DNA of 64,000 bases from Lachnospiraceae bacterium (GCA_021770245.1 JAETRI010000009.1:38884-102883), one strand, 5' to 3'. Positions 35,116-43,122 are shown, counted from the first letter of the stretch. Translations and numbers: made by a program. Notes: generated by a model from the letters alone, not told the origin.

Positions 35116-37575
35116 ATGCGGGTAAAAAGGATAACAGAGATCGTAGTTCTTACTGTTTCTGTGATAATAGGGATCTGCCTGACGGGTTTTCCGGAAAAAA
35201 TGGCAAGATATTCGGATTGCGTGGTAAGCAGGGAACGGGCGGAGGATATCGCCGCAGGACGGCAGGAATCCGCAGGCCTGGTAGAGAGGCTGTCCTTTGG
35301 CGTGGAAACGTTGTTTTATGATGCTGCGGAGGAAATGTTTTACTATTCTCTTATAGAAGGGAATAAGGATGCCTATGATCCCCGGATCAGGATAGAAAGC
35401 AGTGAAAAAGATGTAAGGCTGGCCTTTTTAGAGAAAGAGATAACCGCGGAGGGGATCGGGAGCAATGAGACGATAACCTTCCTTGCCTATACCGATACGT
35501 CCTACCACACCTATCATTTGAAATGTACGACCCTGCCGCTCATGGATATAGAATGCCGGGGGGAAATACCGGACGAAACCATACCTATGGAGATCACGCT
35601 TTTCGATAACGGTATCAATGCGGCGGGAAGGCTTGTATGCTCCGAGGGGGAGATCCGTCTCAGGGGCGGTACGACAAGGGCATATCCTAAAAAAGGATTC
35701 CGCTTTTCTTTAAGGACGGAATCAATGGGTGGCAACATACGCCCCAACCATGTATCTTTACTGGGGATGCGTCAGGATGACGACTGGCTTTTGTATGCGG
35801 CCTATAATGATCAGGAAAAGGTTAGGAATGTTTTCACCTCCAATCTCTGGAAAGAATCCTGTGCGGCCGATAACGCTCTGGGAATCGATTTTGGAATGGA
35901 ATACAAGTATCTGGAGCTTTTTATTAACGGGAGATATTGGGGGCTGTATGCGTTAGGGTATCCCATAGATGAAAAGCAGGTATGTATCAATGAGGACAGC
36001 GACGAGTCTGTCTTGTATAAGCACGGACTGCTGGGAAAAGAAGGGAACGAAAGCCTGCAATTTACAAAGGAGGGAGACATCTTCGGACGCCTGGACGATT
36101 CACCGGATGAGGAGCTGCAAAAACAGGCCTTTCTGCAGCGCTATTATCATGATCTGTATCTCCATGCACAGGATGATAAACGGCTGTACTCCGGTATTGA
36201 TATAGAGAATGCCATCGATTTTTATCTGTTCATTAACCTGGTGCAGGGGAAAGATAATGTGAGCATGGAGAAGAATTTTTTCATCCTGCTCCGGAACGGG
36301 AAAGAAGGTGCGAAAGCCTTATATGCGCCATGGGATCTGGATCTCACCTGGGGAAACCAGTTTATCGGCGTATGGGAGAAGAATTATACCTATCCCTATG
36401 CATGCACGGAGGATTCCAATTGTATTATTGAAAGCGGATACATAAGCCAGCTGCTGTTTAATGATGATGCGTATATATGGGGAAAGATGTTTGAAAAATA
36501 CCGCCTGCTGAGAGAAGATAAGTGGTCCGAAGAAAAGATCGACGCGCTGCTGGACGGATATGAAGCCGACATCTTTGCTTCCGGGGCCTTCCGCAGAGAC
36601 ATGGAGCGATGGCCGGACGGAACATACGGAAATGCTGCGGACGGATTGGATATTTTTCGCGCCTATGTGAGGAACCGTTTACGGGAAGCGGATCTGTATT
36701 ATGAACGTCTTGAAAACACATACCGGGAAACCTCCAATCTTTTTATCAGGCGAAGTACGCAGTACAAGGACTTTTTGGAGCGGGATTTCCTGATAGAAAT
36801 AAATGACCACGAGAGGTTGTCCGATCCTGCTTATTCCGATTTTTTGGAGTATATGGGAGTTGACGTTTCTGCCGTTTCAGAGGATGTGCATTTTATATTG
36901 GCAAACCCTGTTTTGGAAGAATGCGAATACCTGCCGGCGCTTTATGAAGAAGCGGGGCCAAGAGAAACCTGTATCGGGAGGCTCTCCTTTACGGAGCTTA
37001 GAGAGGGCGTCTATAACGTAAAGGTGGACGGCGTGGAGCACTATGATACGACGATCTTCTCCGAACCTGCAATCGGAATGGCTGTCATAAAAGGCACGAC
37101 CATCTGCCGTTTTGATTTTACGGACGGATATGACATGGACAATAAATGGAAGAGCAGCTTTGAGACGTTCTCCCACTATATCAAGGCGCTGTCCGGTACG
37201 GATTATCGGGCCGTAGTGGAGATCAATAATCCCGAGCTCTGGCAGGAGGATCGATATACCGCATTGTTTGAATGCCTGGGACTTCCCAAAGAAAGCTTCC
37301 ATAAGGATACGGATTTTATCGTATGGAACGGCCCACAAAAGTCGGCGTTTGCGGTGGACGGTTTTCATGCTTCCGGCAGCAGCTGTGATTCGCCGCTGGG
37401 CGCACTTAGCGTATTTGCGAACGAACTGGGCGAATACGGCGTTTATCTGGACGGAAGAGAATGCTATGTCTGTTCTCCGGAAGAAAATGTAAATGTGGAT
37501 ATCCGTGTCGTATTATTGGATCCAAAATCCTATGACAGAGCAGATATGATAACCTTTTCGGACGATCTGCGGTGA
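35116..37575 (+). CDS. CotH-kinase-family protein, membrane/secreted
   Basis: The 819-residue protein has an N-terminal hydrophobic segment (ITEIVVLTVSVIIGICLTGF) and is probably exported or anchored. The CotH domain spans about residues 155-500: IRLRGGTTRAYPKKGFRFSL, WLLYAAYNDQEKVRN, LELFINGRYWGLYALG, and the active-site-like block APWDLDLTWGNQF with two acidic residues. CotH folds are atypical kinases that phosphorylate extracellular or spore-coat proteins; this substrate is unknown. The C-terminal ~270 residues are not recognised. It leads an operon with a VTC-domain gene (18 bp gap) and a DUF4956 gene. Confidence 0.88.
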   Translation: MRVKRITEIVVLTVSVIIGICLTGFPEKMARYSDCVVSRERAEDIAAGRQESAGLVERLSFGVETLFYDAAEEMFYYSLIEGNKDAYDPRIRIESSEKDVRLAFLEKEITAEGIGSNETITFLAYTDTSYHTYHLKCTTLPLMDIECRGEIPDETIPMEITLFDNGINAAGRLVCSEGEIRLRGGTTRAYPKKGFRFSLRTESMGGNIRPNHVSLLGMRQDDDWLLYAAYNDQEKVRNVFTSNLWKESCAADNALGIDFGMEYKYLELFINGRYWGLYALGYPIDEKQVCINEDSDESVLYKHGLLGKEGNESLQFTKEGDIFGRLDDSPDEELQKQAFLQRYYHDLYLHAQDDKRLYSGIDIENAIDFYLFINLVQGKDNVSMEKNFFILLRNGKEGAKALYAPWDLDLTWGNQFIGVWEKNYTYPYACTEDSNCIIESGYISQLLFNDDAYIWGKMFEKYRLLREDKWSEEKIDALLDGYEADIFASGAFRRDMERWPDGTYGNAADGLDIFRAYVRNRLREADLYYERLENTYRETSNLFIRRSTQYKDFLERDFLIEINDHERLSDPAYSDFLEYMGVDVSAVSEDVHFILANPVLEECEYLPALYEEAGPRETCIGRLSFTELREGVYNVKVDGVEHYDTTIFSEPAIGMAVIKGTTICRFDFTDGYDMDNKWKSSFETFSHYIKALSGTDYRAVVEINNPELWQEDRYTALFECLGLPKESFHKDTDFIVWNGPQKSAFAVDGFHASGSSCDSPLGALSVFANELGEYGVYLDGRECYVCSPEENVNVDIRVVLLDPKSYDRADMITFSDDLR

Positions 37576-37593
37576 AGACGGAGGTGGGTCGTT

Positions 37594-38292
37594 ATTAAAA
37601 AATACAGAAATGAGTGGAAATACTGCTGCTGTGCAAAGGAGGCGGGCATGATAGACAGCCGTCTGTCCGCCATACTCGACCGGGACAGCCATAGCGGCGC
37701 CAACGGAAAATATGAGGTCCACAATCTTTATTTTGACGATTATAAGGATTCCTGTACGAGGGAAAACGATGCGGGAGTGTCAAAGCGTTTCAAGTATCGT
37801 ATCCGGTATTATGGGGATCCGTACGGATACATGAAACTGGAATGTAAGGAGAAGCTGAACGGATATTGTCATAAAGAAAGCTGCCGGATTTCGTTAAAGG
37901 AATACGAGATGATAATAAAAGGGAGAACGAATGAATTGATCTGGCGGACAGAGGAACCTTTGCTAAAGCGATTCTGTATCAGCTGTATGACAAGACGGTT
38001 CGTTCCGAAAATGATTGTGGAGTATGAAAGGACCGCATATATCGAGGAGATCACCAATGTACGCATTACCCTGGATGAGAATATTTCCGTTTCGGATGAG
38101 CTGCTTTCTTTCCTGAGCGGAGATCATATGCGATATCCTGTCCAGGAAAAGGGGCAGTATGTCCTGGAAGTCAAGTTTGACGATATCCTGCCCAGTTATA
38201 TAAGACATATCATTACGGACCGAAATTTGGTCCTTACCTCTTTTTCCAAGTATTATGTGGGAAGAAAAAAGATACAGAGTATGGTGAGGTGA
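37594..38292 (+). CDS. VTC-domain polyphosphate polymerase-like protein, probable AUU start
   Basis: The family begins with a KKYRNEWKYxC block that supplies basic residues to the polyphosphate tunnel. That block is present in frame (IKKYRNEWKYCC) but lies upstream of the ORF track ATG at 37648. The only start after the in-frame stop at 37573 that keeps it is ATT at 37594, with ggaggtg eight bases upstream. The resulting protein has 232 residues, with LYFDDYKDSCTREN, KRFKYRIRYYG and KLECKEK (basic strand) and the C-terminal VLEVKFDDILPSYIRHII. By homology to yeast Vtc4 it may make polyphosphate from ATP. Between cotH and DUF4956. Confidence 0.85.
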   Translation: MKKYRNEWKYCCCAKEAGMIDSRLSAILDRDSHSGANGKYEVHNLYFDDYKDSCTRENDAGVSKRFKYRIRYYGDPYGYMKLECKEKLNGYCHKESCRISLKEYEMIIKGRTNELIWRTEEPLLKRFCISCMTRRFVPKMIVEYERTAYIEEITNVRITLDENISVSDELLSFLSGDHMRYPVQEKGQYVLEVKFDDILPSYIRHIITDRNLVLTSFSKYYVGRKKIQSMVR

Positions 38293-38298
38293 AATAAA

Positions 38299-38982
38299 AT
38301 GGAAACTTTCAAAACGGTTTTAGAAAACGTCATAAATTCATATTACAATCCTGTTATCCATACATCGGTGGTCGTTTCAGTGCTGTTCGTAGTTTTTTTA
38401 CTCAGCATGTATGAATTCCTGGTCTATAGATTGGTATCGCACCGGGCATTCTATAACCGGTCTTTTAATATCTGTATTGCAATCCTGCCCTTCTTTATTT
38501 CCACAATTATCCTGTGCCTGCAGTCCAATTTGGTTATCACGCTGGGAACGATAGGCGCGTTGGCGATCATACGTTTTAGGACGGCGGTAAAGGATCCGGT
38601 GGATATGCTGTATCTCCTCTGGGCGATCCATACGGGGATCGTCTGCGGCTGTCAGCTGTATGAGGTGGCTGCACTGACTTCTCTTATCGTGACGCTCGTG
38701 CTGATCCTGTTGGAGCATATTTCCATCGGAAGAATGCCCTTTGTGCTGGTGCTGAACTGTCTGCCGGAAGACGAGAAAACGATTCTTGAAAAGATAGGGG
38801 AGCAGGTCAAAAAATACAGGGTGAAGAGCAGGAACTATACGGATAAAGGGCTGGACATGGTCCTGGAACTGTCTGTCAAGTATCCGGAGAAGCTTTCGGA
38901 GTCGATCAGGACGGAAAAATCCGTGAAGAAGTTTTCTATAATAGAAACACAGAATCCCGTAAATTCAAGGGTTTTTCTTTGA
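38299..38982 (+). CDS. DUF4956 membrane protein
   Basis: The 227-residue protein has about four membrane helices in residues 20-145 (VVVSVLFVVFLLSMYEFLVY; ICIAILPFFISTIILCL; VITLGTIGALAIIRFRTAVKDP; LTSLIVTLVLILLEHI). The signature GTIGALAIIRFRTAVKDPVD is typical of DUF4956. A cytosolic C-terminal domain of about 75 residues follows. This family is regularly found next to VTC-domain and CotH genes and may form the membrane part of the same complex; its activity is unknown. It starts 6 bp after the VTC gene stop and is the last host gene before the prophage. Confidence 0.9.
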   Translation: METFKTVLENVINSYYNPVIHTSVVVSVLFVVFLLSMYEFLVYRLVSHRAFYNRSFNICIAILPFFISTIILCLQSNLVITLGTIGALAIIRFRTAVKDPVDMLYLLWAIHTGIVCGCQLYEVAALTSLIVTLVLILLEHISIGRMPFVLVLNCLPEDEKTILEKIGEQVKKYRVKSRNYTDKGLDMVLELSVKYPEKLSESIRTEKSVKKFSIIETQNPVNSRVFL

Positions 38983-39015
38983 AATGTAGGAATACTCACG
39001 AAATAGACTGCTTCC

Positions 39016-39267
39016 TTACACCCTCTGATACTTGATTCTGCCCTTAACTACACTTCCCGTTTCATCCTGTATATCCTGTCCAGATGAATCAGAAACTTCT
39101 TCCTCCACAATGAACTCGGCAGGACAACCGGATAGCATAGTTCCGATAATAATTGTACCATCCGCTCTATGCGCCTGGCAACCCTTTAGTAAGGTTTCTT
39201 CGGTAACGGTATCCCCAGTCAGGTCAATTAACGTTCTATCTCCGTAAACAATTTTGTTTACCGACAT
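39016..39267 (-). CDS. Small phage tail-associated protein
   Basis: The 83-residue protein begins NKIVYGDRTLIDLTGDTVTEETLLKGCQAHRADGTIIIGTM. The same pattern opens the next gene (NKVVYGGKTLMDLTGDSVT...LLAGETAHDKSGEAIAGT), so the two share a duplicated domain of about 42 residues. Its last part is acidic and may be disordered. It is the last phage gene before host DNA. The domain is frequent in clostridial phage tail or baseplate accessory proteins in my recollection, but no function is assigned. Confidence 0.65.
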   Translation of the reverse strand: MSVNKIVYGDRTLIDLTGDTVTEETLLKGCQAHRADGTIIIGTMLSGCPAEFIVEEEVSDSSGQDIQDETGSVVKGRIKYQRV

Positions 39268-39271
39268 TCAA

Positions 39272-39850
39272 TCACCCCGCAATCGTTACCGTAGTACCTC
39301 CCGCAGAATTAGAACTTTCTACATAGGGAATCGCACCCACCACAATCTGAGACAGATAGTTATACCCATCATCCGGCAGAATTGTCTGCTGGACGGTAGA
39401 CGGAGAAACTGTTTTGGTCTGGGCATTTACATCCTCAGTTCCGGTCATGTTCCCCTCGACTCCAAGGACGGTAACTCCACTCCTGATATTTCCCGGAACA
39501 AGTTTCGCTTTCTCTGTCTCATCGATTTCTACAATTCCTGAACCGTCGTGATACCCAACAGGAACCACATACGAATCGTCTTTCCCTGATATGGTTCCCG
39601 CAACAGCACCGTGATTAGGCATGGTTCCGATTACCTTGCTGCCTCTGGCATAGCCCGTTTTTCCTTTCAGAATCTCAGCCGCCGTAACTGTCGCATCCGT
39701 AGAGTCCACGTCAAATGTACAGGTTCCGGCAATCGCTTCCCCGGATTTGTCATGGGCAGTCTCACCGGCGAGAAGTTTGTCCGGTGTCACGGAATCCCCT
39801 GTGAGATCCATCAGGGTCTTTCCACCGTAAACTACTTTGTTATAAGCCAT
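39272..39850 (-). CDS. Phage tail fibre-like protein
   Basis: The 192-residue protein (start 39850, with aaagga eight bases upstream, rather than 39859) starts with the YGGKTLMDLTGD domain shared with the next gene. It continues with glycine- and threonine-rich segments (TGYARGSKVIGTMPNHGAVAGTISG; GVTVLGVEGNMTG) typical of beta-rich tail appendages. It ends GGTTVTIAG. It overlaps the preceding gene by 11 bases. Probable structural or accessory baseplate role; no enzyme motif is seen. Confidence 0.65.
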   Translation of the reverse strand: MAYNKVVYGGKTLMDLTGDSVTPDKLLAGETAHDKSGEAIAGTCTFDVDSTDATVTAAEILKGKTGYARGSKVIGTMPNHGAVAGTISGKDDSYVVPVGYHDGSGIVEIDETEKAKLVPGNIRSGVTVLGVEGNMTGTEDVNAQTKTVSPSTVQQTILPDDGYNYLSQIVVGAIPYVESSNSAGGTTVTIAG

Positions 39851-40139
39851 TCTCAACATCCTTTCCGATATATGCAGTTATTCCGCCCGAATCATTACCG
39901 GTCTCATAGAACGGAACTTCTTTTACAACGACATCTTCTTTCAGTACCCGGTTACTGGTGGGGAGCACCTGTTCCTCGAATATCCTTGGGACGATTTTAT
40001 ACTCCCCATCATAAATATCGTATTCTTTGGTAACAGACACTTTTCCCGCCAGTCCACCAACACTCGACAATGTCCCAGACAAAGAAGCCTCGGCAGCTAT
40101 GAAGCCGGATAAAGTTTCCAATGCGTTGATGCTTCCCAT
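39840..40139 (-). CDS. Hypothetical phage protein
   Basis: The 99-residue protein starts MGSINALETLSGFIAAEASLSGTLSSVGGLAGKV, a small-residue-rich amphipathic stretch. It ends with a beta-type segment (VVVKEVPFYETGNDSGGITAYIG) that resembles the end of the neighbouring gene product (VGAIPYVESSNSAGGTTVTI). It begins one base before the next upstream gene's stop and overlaps the downstream gene by 11 bases. It is probably a tail accessory protein; I do not recognise the family with confidence. Confidence 0.6.
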   Translation of the reverse strand: MGSINALETLSGFIAAEASLSGTLSSVGGLAGKVSVTKEYDIYDGEYKIVPRIFEEQVLPTSNRVLKEDVVVKEVPFYETGNDSGGITAYIGKDVENGL

Positions 40140-40140
40140 G

Positions 40141-40473
40141 TCAGTCCACCTCTTCCGTTATTTTCATACTCCCCTTGGTGATGAATGTGTCCACTTCTCC
40201 GGTAACTTTGGTAAGCTGAATATCATAAACATACTTCCCAAATGCCAGGTTTTTTGTATCTGCCGGTTCAAGTATCAGCTTCATCGTATCGATGGGAATG
40301 TCTTTTACCAAAAGAGGTTCTTCTTCCTCATACGATCTCTTCATTGCGAACCGTATGGAGTCTCCCTCGACCGGGAGATATTGGCTCCCATCCGACTGTG
40401 TAATCGAAATGAGAGCCATAAAAGTATCGCCTCTGGTGAGGGTGATGGTAGTGCCCTGAACGCTATAACTCAT
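40141..40473 (-). CDS. Small phage tail/baseplate protein, Ig-like
   Basis: The 110-residue protein (start 40473; agaggg six bases upstream) is all-beta in appearance: SVQGTTITLTRGDTFMALISI, DSIRFAMKRSYEEEEPLLVKDI, FGKYVYDIQLTKVTGEVDTFITKGSMKITEEV. The pattern of a ligand-like beta-sandwich with a closing KGSMKITEE strand is common among small tail accessory proteins beside holin genes. There are no catalytic residues, and the function is unknown. Confidence 0.65.
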   Translation of the reverse strand: MSYSVQGTTITLTRGDTFMALISITQSDGSQYLPVEGDSIRFAMKRSYEEEEPLLVKDIPIDTMKLILEPADTKNLAFGKYVYDIQLTKVTGEVDTFITKGSMKITEEVD

Positions 40474-40500
40474 CTTCATCCCTCTTTTCCAAAATATAAT

Positions 40501-40710
40501 TTACTTGTTCTCTGTCTTATTGTACTGCGCCGCACTGATTCCCAGGATTACGCCAAGGAATGTGTCCACTGCCGTGATGGTGCCCACCACCTGCTCCCCG
40601 CAGGGCAGCCCCCAGATTCCTGCCAGGGCGAAATATAAGGTGCCCGCCGCCGGAAGGAGATACTGTGCGATCCATTTCAAAGTGTCATAGGTTTTGTTAC
40701 TCATCTTCAT
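40501..40710 (-). CDS. Phi-LC3-family holin
   Basis: The 69-residue protein fits the phi-LC3 holin pattern: short basic N-terminus, a first helix (WIAQYLLPAAGTLYFALAGIWG), a turn with PCGEQ, a second helix (VVGTITAVDTFLGVILGISA) and a charged tail (QYNKTENK). Holins form membrane holes that let endolysin out at the end of infection. A ggagg ribosome site lies nine bases upstream. The endolysin candidate is about 15 kb away at 55943-57460. Confidence 0.92.
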   Translation of the reverse strand: MKMSNKTYDTLKWIAQYLLPAAGTLYFALAGIWGLPCGEQVVGTITAVDTFLGVILGISAAQYNKTENK

Positions 40711-41032
40711 GATTTGCTTCCTCCTTGTATTGTGATTTGTGTATATGTAATTTGTTTACCTCGTTCATGATACGTTTTGCGGAGCCGTTCCCGCCCATCT
40801 TCTCATACGGCTTATAGAGATACTCATAGAGATTTTCGTATTCATCGGAAGTGATCCACCCCCGGTCAATATATGACATTCCCAAGTACATGATCCGGTC
40901 ATGCCCCAGACCTATCAGCATCTCAGTCTTTACGTCTTTTTTCTCTGCTCTTTTGGCGATATAAGCCCACAGCCCAGAAGACGCAAGAACTGAGCTAAAA
41001 ACTGTCAGCAGTATCTGCATCCAGCTATCCAT
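40697..41032 (-). CDS. Small phage membrane protein next to holin
   Basis: The 111-residue protein has one N-terminal membrane helix (MQILLTVFSSVLASSGLWAYIA). A charged cytoplasmic part follows, with RIMYLGMSYIDRGWITSDEYENLYEYLYKPYEKMGGNGSAKRIMNEVNKL. This type is often found beside phage holin genes. It overlaps the RT gene by 8 bases and the holin gene by 14 bases, so all three are tightly coupled. It may be a holin partner or antiholin; that is inference. Confidence 0.75.
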   Translation of the reverse strand: MDSWMQILLTVFSSVLASSGLWAYIAKRAEKKDVKTEMLIGLGHDRIMYLGMSYIDRGWITSDEYENLYEYLYKPYEKMGGNGSAKRIMNEVNKLHIHKSQYKEEANHEDE

Positions 41033-42263
41033 CTACATTACCTCCTTCAGTTTTTTGTGGCAACTTATTAGTCACGACCATCTTTTTCTTGACAATCGTA
41101 ATGGCCTTGTCAAACAGTTCTTCGTACAGGCTAATCAAATTTTGTCGCTGTTGTCTCGACAATAATTTATAAAAGCTGCCCATCCAGCTGCGGAACATAT
41201 TCTCCACATGCTCATACAGGATTTCCCCGTTCTGGACTTTGACAGCCAGTTTTTTCAGTTTCCTCCTCATCGTGGTAACACGAGTTGGATTGATCCGCTT
41301 AATGATTTTGCCGTCTTTCGTAAGGCTGTAGCGAATCTGCAAATATTTGTAGGTGCTCGAAATCTTCACAATCCGGGTCTTTTTCATGTTAATATGAATG
41401 CCAAGCTCTTTTGCAATCGCACAAATGTTTTCCAGCAAATCCTGCAATTCTTCCTTGCTCGGGTTCATGATGTACCAGTCATCCATATACCGCCCGTAAA
41501 ACTTCTGCTGCCTGACGTACTTCACATAATTGTCGATACGGTACGGGTAATAGATGCCGATAATCTGAGACAGCTGATCACCAATATTGACAGACTTATA
41601 CATCCATTTCTCGCCCGTCAGCTGGTTCTTTGGAATCTCCCGATAGTCAAGCTTATTAAACGTATCTTCCATGCAGGACGCATATTCCTCATCCGACATA
41701 TAAGAAACATCAATCTTGAATCCATCAAATATAAGAGTGAGCAGCCAGTCAATGAATTCGTCATCGTCGAACAGCTTCAGCAGCTCCCTCTTTGCTATCT
41801 CATGTATGATATTGTCATAAAACTTGGAAAAATCCCCGAAAAGTATCCATCCCTCATTACCATGTAGCTTGTAGTAACGGCGGAGATGAACCTCGAAACG
41901 ATCCCTTTGATGCGAGATGCCTCTGTCCTTGATGGAAGCACCGTTGTCATAAATGATATGTTTACGGACTTCTGGAAGAAGAACTTCGTCGCATAAGACG
42001 TGCCGTACAATCCGGTCACGGATACGAATGCTCGTAATAGGCCTGACCCGGCCTCTTTCGGACAGCGAGAACTCCTCAGCCGGTCCATTTTGAAGTGTAC
42101 GGTTGAGAAGGTCATCCTGTATGGCAATAAGATACCGCAGGAAGTTTATCATGAACTTCTGGGTAGTCTCCTTCCATTTGCTGCCCTTAATCGAGGCCTT
42201 GTAAGCCTTATACAAGTTGTTAGCGTCACAGACTATCTCCTCATACGTCATAAGATTATTCAC
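41025..42263 (-). CDS. DGR reverse transcriptase
   Basis: The 412-residue RT has finger motif RPITSIRIRDRIVRHVL, catalytic DFSKFYDNI (motif A), NIGDQLSQIIGIYYPYRID and GRYMDDWYIM (YMDD, motif C), then a thumb region rich in Lys/Arg. The GxxLSQ block replaces the QGxxxSP of retroviral and group II enzymes; this change is diagnostic of DGR reverse transcriptases. It should copy the template-repeat RNA with errors at adenines and install the cDNA in the target gene. The start is GTG 42263 or ATG 42251. The TR lies about 100 bases upstream. Confidence 0.96.
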   Translation of the reverse strand: MNNLMTYEEIVCDANNLYKAYKASIKGSKWKETTQKFMINFLRYLIAIQDDLLNRTLQNGPAEEFSLSERGRVRPITSIRIRDRIVRHVLCDEVLLPEVRKHIIYDNGASIKDRGISHQRDRFEVHLRRYYKLHGNEGWILFGDFSKFYDNIIHEIAKRELLKLFDDDEFIDWLLTLIFDGFKIDVSYMSDEEYASCMEDTFNKLDYREIPKNQLTGEKWMYKSVNIGDQLSQIIGIYYPYRIDNYVKYVRQQKFYGRYMDDWYIMNPSKEELQDLLENICAIAKELGIHINMKKTRIVKISSTYKYLQIRYSLTKDGKIIKRINPTRVTTMRRKLKKLAVKVQNGEILYEHVENMFRSWMGSFYKLLSRQQRQNLISLYEELFDKAITIVKKKMVVTNKLPQKTEGGNVDG

Positions 42264-42362
42264 CGTTATAGCAATACTTACCGTAGTAAATTGCGTCCGG
42301 CTTTGCTATTTATCCTTGATGGAAAGGACAACATCTCCTTCTCTGTTGGTTAGGCAGAGAAT

Positions 42363-42451
42363 CCGGACGAACCCCATTAGAGTTCGACGCGTTGTTGTAG
42401 TTCGTATTGCCATTGTTGTTCACATTAGCGAAATTCGTCCCAGAAACGACG
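42363..42451 (-). repeat. DGR template repeat (TR), 89 bp
   Basis: Read on the minus strand, this segment encodes in the target frame VVSGTNFANVNNNGNTNYNNASNSNGVRP, an asparagine-rich stretch (mostly AAC/AAT codons), as expected for a template whose adenines are to be varied. It contains 25 adenines in the sense strand. It matches the VR at 43536-43624 base for base except at 17 of those adenines. It sits between the avd-like stop codon (42457) and the RT start (42263), within a 194-bp noncoding stretch that should be part of the structured DGR RNA. Confidence 0.97.
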
Positions 42452-42456
42452 CAAAA

Positions 42457-42951
42457 TTAGATGTTACCCTGCTGCACGTATGACTTGATTTTGTTGTCCC
42501 GCTGACGCCACTTCTTTATCAAACCGATTTCTCGGTCGATAGCTTTTACATACCTGCCATAAACATTCAGGTCCACCTCAAAGGTCTCCACAACACGCTG
42601 CAGTTCTTTGATGATCTGTTCGCAGTTCACGATAGCAGAAGACTGGTAGTCCCTCCGCGTTTCATATTCCCTCATGGTAGTCGGATAGATGCTGTTTACC
42701 GCTCTGACATTATTGGTCATAAGCGTTGCCAGATGATCTATTTCCTTCTTATGGGTCAACATCAGATAACGGTATTTCTCGAAATCCTCCGTATCATCCT
42801 TTCCATAAGCATAACGGAGCTGGACGAAATGCTCCAGGTCTTTCACCCCAAAGTTTCTCTGCATGAACTCCCGCAGCATGTTGTGTAATTCCGTTGAGTA
42901 CGTAATGGGCTCGAACTTTGACTCTGTCCGGTCACTTACCAGGACGCTCAT
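42457..42951 (-). CDS. avd: Avd-like DGR accessory protein
   Basis: The 164-residue helical protein (ATG 42951; TTG 42954 also possible) has long helices such as HKKEIDHLATLMTNNVRAVNSIYPTT, YETRRDYQSSAIVNCEQIIKELQRVVETFEVD and YVKAIDREIGLIKKWRQRDNKI, and a basic C-terminus. Avd proteins are small basic helical bundles that bind the DGR RT and the template RNA. Position (between target and TR) and the helical, basic nature support the call; the sequence is longer than the ~125-residue classic Avd. It overlaps the upstream xkdX-like stop by TGATG, so the two are translationally coupled. Confidence 0.82.
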   Translation of the reverse strand: MSVLVSDRTESKFEPITYSTELHNMLREFMQRNFGVKDLEHFVQLRYAYGKDDTEDFEKYRYLMLTHKKEIDHLATLMTNNVRAVNSIYPTTMREYETRRDYQSSAIVNCEQIIKELQRVVETFEVDLNVYGRYVKAIDREIGLIKKWRQRDNKIKSYVQQGNI

Positions 42952-43091
42952 CAATACTCCTTACCAGTGATTTCCTGGAATTCCGCCTCGGTAATCCAGC
43001 CCATCTTTACGGCGTTACGGACGCGGGTCTCCTCCCACATCTTCATATCGTAGTAGCGCTTTACTTTCTGGTAATTCTTGCTATGTTCCAT
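42951..43091 (-). CDS. XkdX-like small phage protein
   Basis: This 46-residue gene is too short for the ORF track. It reads MEHSKNYQKVKRYYDMKMWEETRVRNAVKMGWITEAEFQEITGKEY. The WEETRVRNAVKMGWITEAEFQEITGKEY block is the XkdX-family signature found beside tail appendage genes. A ggaggaacacc ribosome site precedes the ATG. Its stop overlaps the start of the avd-like gene as TGATG. Confidence 0.85.
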   Translation of the reverse strand: MEHSKNYQKVKRYYDMKMWEETRVRNAVKMGWITEAEFQEITGKEY

Positions 43092-43122
43092 GGTGTTCCT
43101 CCTTCTTTCAATCTTCTTTCTC

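Noticed and set aside
38983-39015. Prophage attachment site
   Set aside because: The host/phage junction must be near here, but the other end is outside the window, so no att repeat can be matched.
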